Source: Pseudomonadaceae bacterium (GTDB taxonomy: Bacteria; Pseudomonadota; Gammaproteobacteria; Pseudomonadales; Pseudomonadaceae). Taken from it: DNA of 42,213 nt. The translations under genes were made by a program, and so were the position numbers. The DNA is taken from the NCBI GenBank assembly GCA_019745275.1, contig JAIETJ010000027.1:1-42213 (forward strand). The letters are read 5' to 3'. Below are positions 27,022-35,873 of this stretch, in pieces. How positions within the stretch are numbered: position 1 is the stretch's first letter; each line of letters begins with the position of its first letter. The notes under the pieces are model-generated. The model was not told the origin of the DNA. It was given only the letters and a program-made list of their open reading frames with translations, and did not search any database.

Positions 27022-27186
27022 TTACTGGCTGCTAATTAACACGCCGCAACGCACCACCGCTCTACTGCCTTGTCGCTCCAGCGTCAGTGGGAAGCGGGCG
27101 GTAATGCGCCAGCCTTGGGTGATTAACGCTTCGACGTGTTCGCGCATCGCGTTGAATTCACGTTGTTCTTTCTGTGCAAGTTCCAT
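27022..27186 (-). CDS. Small conserved hypothetical protein
   Basis: A 54-residue protein starting at ATG 27186 (MELAQKEQREFNAMREHVE), with AAGGAA ten bases upstream; the frame is open to ATG 27237 (71 residues), which has no ribosome site but cannot be excluded. The second half (ITARFPLTLERQGSRAVVRC) looks like beta strands, and the N-terminus like a charged helix. Unknown function. Confidence 0.6.
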   Translation of the reverse strand: MELAQKEQREFNAMREHVEALITQGWRITARFPLTLERQGSRAVVRCGVLISSQ

Positions 27187-27419
27187 TGCGCTGTAATTCC
27201 TTGAGAAGCGGTTGCGTGTATTTAACGGCTCAGCCATGAGTCGTGTTGAGCATAATCTGCAAAGATTGCAGTGCGATGACTCATTGGTACTAGATGTTAC
27301 CTAAGTACACGAACGTTGTGCACTCTCCATGCTGATTTTAACCGCCTGTGCGCTGATGCCATGCTGTCAGCGGCAGGCTGTCGTGCCTTGTCCAGTTACC
27401 TTGAGTACCGATACTGGTA

Positions 27420-27821
27420 TTACAGGCTTGGTTCGGATAGCCGGGTGAGGTCGTTGGCGCGATTCTTGGTCGCATCCAGTAGGCACGAAGTACTGTTAAT
27501 CCGATCGATGCTGCCGCCGGTCAAGCTGCCGAGCAGGCTGCAGTCGGCATCGCGAAATTTTATCCATAGACGCTGAACGTCGCGTAACTGATTTTGTTGC
27601 TCTTTACTCAAGTTGGCCATGGCCGCTTGATATGCCTCGTTTAGGCGTGCGTCGTGCTGGGCGATTTCACTGCTAATGCAGTTGAGCATGTTCAATGTCA
27701 CGCCGTCTGAGGCCTCCATGCACTGATTGTAGGTGGCGCTGTAGTCGTCTTGGGCGGCGTGTAAATTAACGCTTAGGGCGGTTAGGGTGATGCCTAACAG
27801 GCGCTGCTTGAGAACATGCAT
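27420..27821 (-). CDS. DUF1311 / LprI-like secreted protein
   Basis: A 133-residue protein with a signal peptide at about 1-22 (likely cut after LHA) and a DUF1311 (LprI N-terminal) domain: CMEASDGVTLNMLNCISSEI, then LNEAYQAAMANLSKEQQNQL and LWIKFRDADCSL, with four conserved cysteines. Members of this family include a mycobacterial lysozyme inhibitor, but the role here is not known. Periplasmic location is inferred. Confidence 0.82.
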   Translation of the reverse strand: MHVLKQRLLGITLTALSVNLHAAQDDYSATYNQCMEASDGVTLNMLNCISSEIAQHDARLNEAYQAAMANLSKEQQNQLRDVQRLWIKFRDADCSLLGSLTGGSIDRINSTSCLLDATKNRANDLTRLSEPSL

Positions 27822-27830
27822 GATGGTTTT

Positions 27831-27844
27831 CCTAAATGTTTAGG
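27831..27844. promoter_or_regulatory. Palindrome overlapping the ribosome site of the DUF1311 gene
   Basis: The 14-base palindrome CCTAAATGTTTAGG ends with the AGGA-containing ribosome site of the gene reading leftward. Folding would hide the site and could damp translation, or the palindrome could be an operator. It may also be chance. Confidence 0.35.
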
Positions 27845-28088
27845 TGGTTGCTGGCTGAACAATAGCCCAGCTGCGCGGCATAGGCCGGCGAGCATTTCAC
27901 TTTGTTGTTCGCATAGTGGATTGGAGCCGAAATCCTTTTTTTGGCTGTAAGTCCTTTGCATATCTGCGCCCGGGCAGATCTTGTTGGGTGTTAGTAACTC
28001 AGGATCGGCAAGCGCAGCTGAGTACTGGCTAGATCATTACTGGGTAGGGCGTTGTTGCTGAAAGGCTTTGGCATAAAACATCAGGCAC
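27845..28088. other. Gap between the DUF1311 gene and tRNA-Leu
   Basis: I see no gene in this stretch: no frame has a ribosome site or a recognised motif. It likely holds the promoter for the DUF1311 gene, but no clear -35/-10 pair was found. Confidence 0.5.
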
Positions 28089-28114
28089 AAAAAAACCGGC
28101 GCTAGGGCCGGTTT
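28089..28114 (-). terminator. Intrinsic terminator of tRNA-Leu
   Basis: On the minus strand, an 8-bp stem AAACCGGC/GCCGGTTT with a 6-base loop is followed by a run of seven T. It lies 45 bases past the tRNA 3' end and ends that transcript. Confidence 0.85.
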
Positions 28115-28158
28115 CTCTGGGTCTGTAAGCCTGGTAGAGACTTGCAGATACTACTGTT

Positions 28159-28242
28159 TGGTGCCCCGAGGGAGACTCGAACTCCCACTCCTTTCGAAAA
28201 CGGATTTTGAATCCGCCGCGTCTACCATTCCGCCATCAGGGC
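28159..28242 (-). tRNA. tRNA-Leu (anticodon CAA)
   Basis: The minus strand reads GCCCTGATGGCGGAATGG at the 5' end and ends CTCGGGGCACCA. It is an 84-nt class II tRNA with the long variable arm (TTTTCGAAAGGA region). The acceptor stem pairs GCCCTGA with TCGGGGC (one T-G pair), the TpsiC arm has GTTCGAGTC, and the anticodon loop is TTCAAAA, i.e. CAA, which reads TTG codons. The CCA is encoded. Confidence 0.96.
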
Positions 28243-28255
28243 TCAGTGGGCGCGA

Positions 28256-28284
28256 ATTCTAGAGATGGAAATGAATCCTGTCAA
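28256..28284 (-). promoter_or_regulatory. Sigma-70 promoter of tRNA-Leu
   Basis: On the minus strand a consensus -35 TTGACA (28279-28284) and a near-consensus -10 TAGAAT (28256-28261) are 17 bases apart. A GC-rich discriminator (TCGCGCCC) follows, typical of stringently controlled stable-RNA promoters. The tRNA starts about 14 bases past the -10. Confidence 0.88.
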
Positions 28285-28352
28285 TGCGTTTACGTGGTCT
28301 ATTTTTACTGTTTCCGTTAAACTTTCCCGCCCTGGAAAACGATCTTTTTACC

Positions 28353-30532
<2,180 letters not shown>

Positions 30533-30578
30533 GTAAATCCTAGATTTTTCCTGAATATCGCCTTTATAGGAGCGCAAC

Positions 30579-30917
30579 ATGAGCTTTTTGATTTCCCCTG
30601 CTTTTGCCGATGGCACCGCTGCGGCTGCCGCAGCCCCTGGTGGCGAGTACGTACAGTTTTTGTTTCTTGGCGGTTTCATTGTGATTTTCTATCTGATGAT
30701 CTGGCGGCCACAGGCTAAGCGCGCCAAAGAACAGAAGAATTTGTTGAGCAGCCTGCAGAAGGGTGACGAAGTGGTTACCGCCGGTGGGATCGCGGGCAAG
30801 ATCGTTAAGGTTTCGGATGAGTTCGTGGTGCTGGAAGTCTCGAACACCGTAGAACTGAAAGTTCAGAAGTCGTCGATTGCCGCGACCTTGCTCAAGGGCA
30901 CGCTGAAAGCAATCTAA
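30579..30917 (+). CDS. yajC: Preprotein translocase subunit YajC
   Basis: A 112-residue YajC with one membrane segment at about 21-42 (FLFLGGFIVIFYLMIWRPQ) and the conserved cytoplasmic domain (RAKEQKNLLSSLQKGDEVVT, GGIAGKIVKVSDEFVVLE). AGGAG precedes ATG. It forms a subcomplex with SecD and SecF, encoded immediately after; order tgt-yajC-secD-secF is standard. Confidence 0.95.
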   Translation: MSFLISPAFADGTAAAAAAPGGEYVQFLFLGGFIVIFYLMIWRPQAKRAKEQKNLLSSLQKGDEVVTAGGIAGKIVKVSDEFVVLEVSNTVELKVQKSSIAATLLKGTLKAI

Positions 30918-30948
30918 TTGCGGCCAGCTCCATAACTATAAACATCGA

Positions 30949-30969
30949 CGGGGCGCGCAAGGCGCCCCG
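30949..30969 (+). other. GC-rich hairpin between yajC and secD
   Basis: An 8-bp stem CGGGGCGC/GCGCCCCG around a GCAAG loop, 21 bases before the secD ATG. No T-run follows, so it is not a normal terminator; it may tune secD translation or protect the upstream mRNA. Confidence 0.4.
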
Positions 30970-30989
30970 CGTCATAAGCGGGCGGCGTC

Positions 30990-32858
30990 ATGCTGAATAA
31001 ATACCCTCTGTGGAAGTACCTGCTGATTCTGGCAGTGTTGGCGTTTGGCTTTATCTATAGCGCCCCAAACCTGTATCCCAACGATCCAGCTATTCAGGTC
31101 AGCGGTGCCAGTACGGCCTTGCGGATCAATCAGGCTGAACTCGATCGAGTTAGTAAAGCCTTGGTCGCAAGCGGCATTGCGGTTAAGTCGGCGGTACTGG
31201 CTAATGAGGGTAAAAGTGCCTTGCTACGCCTGGTCGAAAAAGACCAGCAGCTAGCGGCTAAAGACGCCATTCGCAAACTGCTCGGCGATGATTATGTCGT
31301 GGCCTTGAACTTGGCTCCAACCACCCCGCAGTGGTTGCGCGCGCTAGGCGCAAGCCCGATGAAACTGGGCTTGGATCTGTCCGGTGGTGTGCACTTCTTG
31401 CTGGAAGTGGACATGGATAAAGCCATTGCTGCCCGGGTTAAAGTGTACGAAGGCGAAGTGAAGGGCATGCTGCGTAAAGAGCGTCTGCGCTATCGCAGTC
31501 TGCCGCAGCAAGCCGCTGGTTTCAGTGTCGGTTTTACCGATGCCGAACAACTGGAAAAAGCTCGTGCTTTGATCCAGAAAGGCTTCAGCGATTTTGCTCT
31601 GACCACTACAGAGCGTAATGGTATGCAAGTGCTGACACTGGCGCTAACGCCGGCCAAAATAACAGAAATTCGCGAATACTCGATTAAGCAAAACTTAACT
31701 ACGGTGCGTAACCGGGTTAACGAATTAGGTGTCTCTGAGCCGCTGGTGCAGCGCCAAGGCGCTAACCGGATTGTGGTGGAGCTGCCGGGAGTGCAAGACA
31801 CCGCTGAAGCCAAGCGAATTCTTGGCAAGACGGCCAATCTTGAGTTCCGTTTGGCGGCTGATGCCGATGCCGGCAAAGCCACCACCGAGTCCTTTGAGTT
31901 TCGTGAGCCTGGTCGTCGCCCGGCTCCCTTGGAGCGTGGCTTGATCATTACCGGTGATCAGGTGACTGACGCTCAGGCCGGCTTCGATGAGAACGGTCGC
32001 CAGCAGGTGAACATTCGCCTCGATGGTCACGGTGGCGATTTGATGAGCCGCGCGACCCGCAATAACGTCGGGCGCAGCATGGCGGTGATCTTTATCGAGC
32101 AAAAACCCTTGACCAAATACGTTAAGCAGGTGGTCGATGGGGTCGAGAAAGAAGTCGCCGTACAAAGTTTTAAAGAAGAAAAATTGATTATCAGCTTGGC
32201 CACTATTCAGTCGCCACTCGGCAGTCAATTTCGCATCACCGGGCTGGACGGTCCGGGTGAGTCGTCCGAGTTAGCCCTACTACTGCGTGCCGGTGGCTTG
32301 GCAGCCCCAATGTACTTTGTTGAAGAACGTACCGTTGGCCCAAGCCTGGGTGCGGAAAACATCACCTTAGGTATCAATGCGGCGCTTTGGGGCTTTCTGT
32401 TCGTATCGCTATTTATCACCGCGATCTACCGCTTCTTCGGCGTGTTGGCGACGGTCGCACTGGGCTTCAACATGGTCGTGCTGCTGGGCCTGATGTCATG
32501 GCTAGGGGCAACCCTGACCTTGCCGGGTATCGCCGGTATCGTGCTGACTATGGGCATGGCGGTGGATGCTAACGTGCTGATTTTTTCTCGGATACGTGAA
32601 GAAATTACCAATGGCATGTCGATCCCTCGGGCCATTCACGAAGGTTTCGATCGTGCCTTCACGGCGATTATCGATGGCAACCTGACCACGTTATTGGTCG
32701 GTGGCATTCTGTTTGTGATGGGCACCGGGCCGATTAAGGGTTTTGCCGTGACTATGTCACTGGGCATCCTGACCTCAATGTTCACGGCGGTGATCGTGAC
32801 TCGCGGTATGGTTAACCTGATTTTTGGTGGCCGCAACTTCAAGAAGCTGTGGATCTAA
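30990..32858 (+). CDS. secD: Protein translocase subunit SecD
   Basis: A 622-residue SecD of normal proteobacterial length, with one N-terminal membrane segment (YLLILAVLAFGFIYSAPNLY), a large periplasmic part containing LGLDLSGGVHFLLEVDM, and five C-terminal membrane segments (from about 450, LGAENITLGINAALWGFLF; MAVDANVLIFSRIREEI). It uses the proton gradient with SecF to pull exported proteins into the periplasm. Ribosome site weak (GGGCGG); translation may depend on the hairpin region upstream. Confidence 0.97.
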   Translation: MLNKYPLWKYLLILAVLAFGFIYSAPNLYPNDPAIQVSGASTALRINQAELDRVSKALVASGIAVKSAVLANEGKSALLRLVEKDQQLAAKDAIRKLLGDDYVVALNLAPTTPQWLRALGASPMKLGLDLSGGVHFLLEVDMDKAIAARVKVYEGEVKGMLRKERLRYRSLPQQAAGFSVGFTDAEQLEKARALIQKGFSDFALTTTERNGMQVLTLALTPAKITEIREYSIKQNLTTVRNRVNELGVSEPLVQRQGANRIVVELPGVQDTAEAKRILGKTANLEFRLAADADAGKATTESFEFREPGRRPAPLERGLIITGDQVTDAQAGFDENGRQQVNIRLDGHGGDLMSRATRNNVGRSMAVIFIEQKPLTKYVKQVVDGVEKEVAVQSFKEEKLIISLATIQSPLGSQFRITGLDGPGESSELALLLRAGGLAAPMYFVEERTVGPSLGAENITLGINAALWGFLFVSLFITAIYRFFGVLATVALGFNMVVLLGLMSWLGATLTLPGIAGIVLTMGMAVDANVLIFSRIREEITNGMSIPRAIHEGFDRAFTAIIDGNLTTLLVGGILFVMGTGPIKGFAVTMSLGILTSMFTAVIVTRGMVNLIFGGRNFKKLWI

Positions 32859-32871
32859 GGGGCTGATGACG

Positions 32872-33783
32872 ATGAAATCTCCAATTAATTTCATGGGCAT
32901 TCGCCGCTCGGCGTTTGCTGTGACCGTGTTGCTAACCTTGATCTCGCTGGGTAGCTTGGCGATTAAAGGGTTGAACTTTGGCTTGGACTTTACCGGCGGG
33001 ACCTTGATTGAGTTGGCTTACGAAAAGCCAGCCGACCTCAATTTGGTTCGCGAGCAACTGCAGGGAGCGGGCTTCAAGGAAGCCATGGTGCAGAGCTTTG
33101 GCGCCACTACCGACGTGTTGGTACGTTTGCCGGGTGATGATCCGCAGCTAGGAACTAAGGTGGCGGCAGCTTTGCAGCAAGCCGATAGCAGCAGTGTGAT
33201 TAAGGTTCAGCGCGTTGAGTTTGTCGGCCCAACGGTCGGTGAAGAGTTGCGCGACCAAGGTGGCCTCGGCATGTTGCTGGCCTTGGCAGGCATCATGGTG
33301 TACGTGGCGTTTCGTTTTCAGTGGAAGTTTGGCCTTGGCGCCATCGTCTCCTTGATTCACGACGTGATCATTACCTTGGGGGTGTTTTCATTCTTTCAAA
33401 TCAACTTCGACTTGACCGTGTTGGCGGCGGTATTGGCGATTATTGGTTACTCGCTAAACGACACTATCGTGGTGTTCGACCGGGTGCGAGAGAACTTTCG
33501 CCTACTGCGTAAAGCTGAGTTGCTGGAGAACATTAACATCTCCACCACGCAAACCTTACTGCGTACCTTGGCCACCTCGGTATCGACTTTGCTGGCAATC
33601 GGCGCGCTGATGATATTTGGCGGCGAGAACCTGTGGGGCTTCTCGCTGGCGTTATTTATCGGCGTTAGCGCCGGTACTTACTCGTCGGTGTATATCGCCT
33701 GCGTCTTGTTGGTGTGGCTCAAGCTGAATCGTGAAGATCTGATCCCGACTGTCAACGCTGAAGAGGTCGATGAGCGACCGTAA
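32872..33783 (+). CDS. secF: Protein translocase subunit SecF
   Basis: A 303-residue SecF with the signature GLNFGLDFTGGTLIEL near residue 35, and the SecD/SecF motif IIGYSLNDTIVVFDRVRENF in the membrane part. I start at ATG 32872 (MKSPINFMGIRR): AAGGGG lies nine bases before it, but only three before ATG 32866, which would add two residues. It partners SecD. Confidence 0.95.
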   Translation: MKSPINFMGIRRSAFAVTVLLTLISLGSLAIKGLNFGLDFTGGTLIELAYEKPADLNLVREQLQGAGFKEAMVQSFGATTDVLVRLPGDDPQLGTKVAAALQQADSSSVIKVQRVEFVGPTVGEELRDQGGLGMLLALAGIMVYVAFRFQWKFGLGAIVSLIHDVIITLGVFSFFQINFDLTVLAAVLAIIGYSLNDTIVVFDRVRENFRLLRKAELLENINISTTQTLLRTLATSVSTLLAIGALMIFGGENLWGFSLALFIGVSAGTYSSVYIACVLLVWLKLNREDLIPTVNAEEVDERP

Positions 33784-33820
33784 ACACTGTGATGCGGATC
33801 GCGAATCGGTTTGATTAATT

Positions 33821-33848
33821 GCAGTGGCGCCGAACTGTGCGCCACTGC
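33821..33848. other. 10-bp inverted repeat after secF
   Basis: GCAGTGGCGC (33821-33830) and its exact complement (33839-33848) flank an 8-base loop. Downstream is GGCAGTCTTATG, without a T-run, so it is at best a factor-dependent stop or a stabilising 3' hairpin for the sec operon. Confidence 0.45.
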
Positions 33849-33908
33849 GGCAGTCTTATGTTGTGCAGAGGGTAAAATGCCTCTCTACACAAATATCAGG
33901 AGCTGCAC

Positions 33909-34460
33909 GTGAACAAATCGATGCTGGTGGGTGCGCTAATGGGGGCCGTAGGCGTGACAGCTGGCGGTGCGGTGGCCACCTATAGCGTGATCAATAGCAC
34001 GCCAAAGTTCGCTCAAGTGGTCGCCGTGCAACCCGTCACCGAAACCATTAAAACCCCGCGTGAGGTCTGTAAAGAGGTCACCTTAACTAAACGTCGGCCA
34101 GTTAAAGACGAACATAAAATTGCCGGCACTTTGCTGGGTGCGGTAGCCGGTGGTTTGCTCGGCAATCAGGTCGGCGGCGGCAATGGTAAGAAAATTGCCA
34201 CTGTGGCAGGGGCGGCCGCCGGTGGTTATGCCGGTAATACCGTACAAGGCAATATGCAGGAAGGCGACACCTACACCACCACCGAGACGCGTTGCAGCAC
34301 CGTGACCGACAGCAGTGAAAAGGTTATTGGCTACGATGTGAAATATCAGCTCAATGGCTTGGTGAACCAGGTGCGCATGGATCGCGATCCGGGTGCGCAG
34401 ATTCCGCTGAATAAAGACGGTCAGTTAGTGCTGGTACAGCAGACGCCTGTGGCGCAGTAA
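33909..34460 (+). CDS. Glycine-zipper 2TM protein (SlyB/17-kDa-antigen-like)
   Basis: A 183-residue envelope protein beginning with GTG (AGGAG seven bases before). An N-terminal hydrophobic segment at about 5-28 is rich in Gly and Ala and lacks a lipobox Cys, so it is probably a membrane anchor rather than a lipoprotein. Residues 70-110 form the glycine-zipper pair (AGTLLGAVAGGLLGNQVGGG, VAGAAAGGYAGN). From memory, P. aeruginosa has a similar gene after secF. Role probably in outer-membrane integrity; not known. Confidence 0.85.
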   Translation: MNKSMLVGALMGAVGVTAGGAVATYSVINSTPKFAQVVAVQPVTETIKTPREVCKEVTLTKRRPVKDEHKIAGTLLGAVAGGLLGNQVGGGNGKKIATVAGAAAGGYAGNTVQGNMQEGDTYTTTETRCSTVTDSSEKVIGYDVKYQLNGLVNQVRMDRDPGAQIPLNKDGQLVLVQQTPVAQ

Positions 34461-34476
34461 CTACCGAGCTAACCAT

Positions 34477-34499
34477 AAACGCCCTTCGGGGCGTTTTTT
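34477..34499 (+). terminator. Intrinsic terminator after the glycine-zipper gene
   Basis: An 8-bp stem AAACGCCC/GGGCGTTT with a stable TTCG tetraloop and a run of T, 16 bases after the stop. Confidence 0.9.
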
Positions 34500-34535
34500 A
34501 TGGCTCTGGTTCAGTTATCTGTGGGCACAGCTTTT

Positions 34536-34580
34536 GTAGGGTGTGTTAGCCGTGCGCGGCGTAACCTAGCGCTGCGATTA
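34536..34580. repeat. Possible remnant of a dispersed intergenic repeat
   Basis: GTAGGGTGTGTTAGCCG followed by GGCGTAACCTAGCG resembles degenerate copies of a GTAGGGTG...CGTAACCC repeat I recall from many bacterial genomes. A shorter GCGTTAGCCGTG recurs at about 34680. The rest of 34500-34698 holds nothing I can support. Confidence 0.35.
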
Positions 34581-34698
34581 ATGCATATAAGCATCGCCTA
34601 ACTTGCCTTGCTCCTCTACACGAGTGCTGGGATATAGCGATCATATGCGCACTATATTCGTGCGGCGTCCTTTGCCCTGCGTTAGCCGTGTCTGGTGC

Positions 34699-35181
34699 TC
34701 AGTGCACCTGCAATACCTCAAAGTGCTGCAGATGCTTGCCGATAGTCAGGCTAAATTCATCCCCCGGCGCTTGCCCGAGCAGCCGTTGGCCGATGGGCGA
34801 GTGGGGGGTGATCAGCATGATCTCGCGTGCGTCTTGGCTAATCTTCAAGCCCGCCGCATCGGGGGCCAGCAGTAGCCAGCGTTGTTGATCGGCGGCGTCC
34901 GCCAGCAGTACCAGCGCGCCCAATTGAATGCCGCGTTGCGGGTCAAAGTCGCTGATGGGCAACTGGCGTAATGCCGCTAACGCTTGCTCGATCTCGGCTA
35001 AACGGCGCGCCTGCCCCGTGGCGAGGTAAGAGGCCTCAAGGCCGAGGGTGTCGTACTTGTTCTCGGCGATGTTGGCTTTGTCGGTCGCGGCCTCGTAGGC
35101 GGTTTGCGCGGCGCGCTGGGCGATTAACAGATCGTGCTGCAATTGCTCAAGGATGTGTTGTTGCAGTTGGATTTTGCTCAT
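34699..35181 (-). CDS. GreA/GreB-family transcription factor with altered tip
   Basis: A 160-residue Gre-like protein that presumably binds RNA polymerase through its secondary channel. N-terminal coiled coil (about 1-70: LQQHILEQLQHDLLIAQRAA) and C-terminal FKBP-like domain with the Gre signature SPIGQRLLGQAPGDEFSL. The acidic tip differs: GreA has Asp41 and Glu44 in GDLKEN, whereas here the aligned stretch is KANIAEN, with Asn37 and Glu40. I start at ATG 35181 (MSKIQLQQ); longer frames look unnatural. Function as a cleavage factor is uncertain. Confidence 0.82.
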   Translation of the reverse strand: MSKIQLQQHILEQLQHDLLIAQRAAQTAYEAATDKANIAENKYDTLGLEASYLATGQARRLAEIEQALAALRQLPISDFDPQRGIQLGALVLLADAADQQRWLLLAPDAAGLKISQDAREIMLITPHSPIGQRLLGQAPGDEFSLTIGKHLQHFEVLQVH

Positions 35182-35564
35182 GGTCACGGCAGGTGAGGGC
35201 GATGCAGCAGGATAACCCATCTATCTGCCCGCTCGTGGCGGTGTGGTCGTTTGGCGTACTGTTGTCGCGCTGCATTGGTGCGTGTGGGGTGCTTGGGGTG
35301 GCAAATACAGCCAAGTTAACGCTTGGCCGCGCGCTCCGTGGGCAATTGCATTGCGCGTCGCTGAGGTGTTGCGGCTGAATTAATTTCTGGGTCCTTGGCT
35401 TTAGTCCTTGACCCGCTTGCAGACTGGCTTATTGGCCGGGAAAAAAAATCAATAATGCGCTGAAAAGATGCGCTCGCAGGGTTGACGTAAAAGAGTTGTG
35501 CACAATTGCGAGGCGTCCGCGCAGTTGCTGACGTGACGCGGATTAAAACCCTTTGTTTTTCCAA

Positions 35565-35592
35565 TTGACTTTTTAAGTCTATGATTTATATA
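35565..35592 (+). promoter_or_regulatory. Promoter-like pair with no gene directly downstream
   Basis: TTGACT (35565-35570) and TATATA (35587-35592) are 16 bases apart in a T-rich context. The next gene, rmuC, starts 282 bases on and seems to have its own -10. Confidence 0.5.
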
Positions 35593-35683
35593 GCTTTTTT
35601 CTGTAGGTTAAAATTTGATCAGTTTGACTCGAGGCCCCGTCTGTACGGCTTTTGAGGGACTTCTGCAGAACTTACCCACTGAG

Positions 35684-35706
35684 TTATCCACAGCTTCTGT
35701 GGATTG
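35684..35706. promoter_or_regulatory. Inverted DnaA-box pair forming a hairpin
   Basis: TTATCCACA (35684-35692) is a consensus DnaA box. TGTGGATTG (35698-35706) is an opposed near-match, differing at two positions. The two form an 8-bp stem ATCCACAG/CTGTGGAT with a CTT loop. No dnaA, dnaN or par gene is nearby, so an origin is unlikely; DnaA control of a transcript or an RNA hairpin is possible. Confidence 0.55.
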
Positions 35707-35839
35707 TTATAAGCGCCCGCTCTAGTTAGCCCTTGGTTTTTTTTGCAAGGCTTTTAATCAGAAAAAGCAGCTTTTTTTTAGCCTGTTTAATACTGAAAAA
35801 GCTCGACTTAAGCGCAATTTGAAATGCCGGCTGGCTGGG

Positions 35840-35845
35840 TATACT
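35840..35845 (+). promoter_or_regulatory. Likely rmuC promoter -10 element
   Basis: TATACT lies 28 bp before the rmuC ATG. TTGAAA (35819-35824) could be the -35, but only 15 bases separate them. Confidence 0.45.
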
Positions 35846-35873
35846 GGGCGCAGATTTTCCTGGAGTTGCCGTA

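Larger units (their letters stand above)
35182..35873. other. 692-bp AT-rich gap upstream of rmuC
   Basis: No frame is convincing. The second half (about 35550-35800) is AT-rich with several T-runs. It holds an isolated promoter-like pair and a DnaA-box hairpin, listed separately. A minus-strand frame at 35316-35564 has no ribosome site or motif. The gap may hold a small RNA or a long rmuC leader. Confidence 0.55.

Noticed and set aside
35316..35564. 82-codon minus-strand frame in the gap before rmuC
   Set aside because: No ribosome site or recognisable domain; low-complexity composition.
35684..35706. A replication origin
   Set aside because: Only two DnaA boxes, one imperfect, and no dnaA, dnaN, rep or par genes near.
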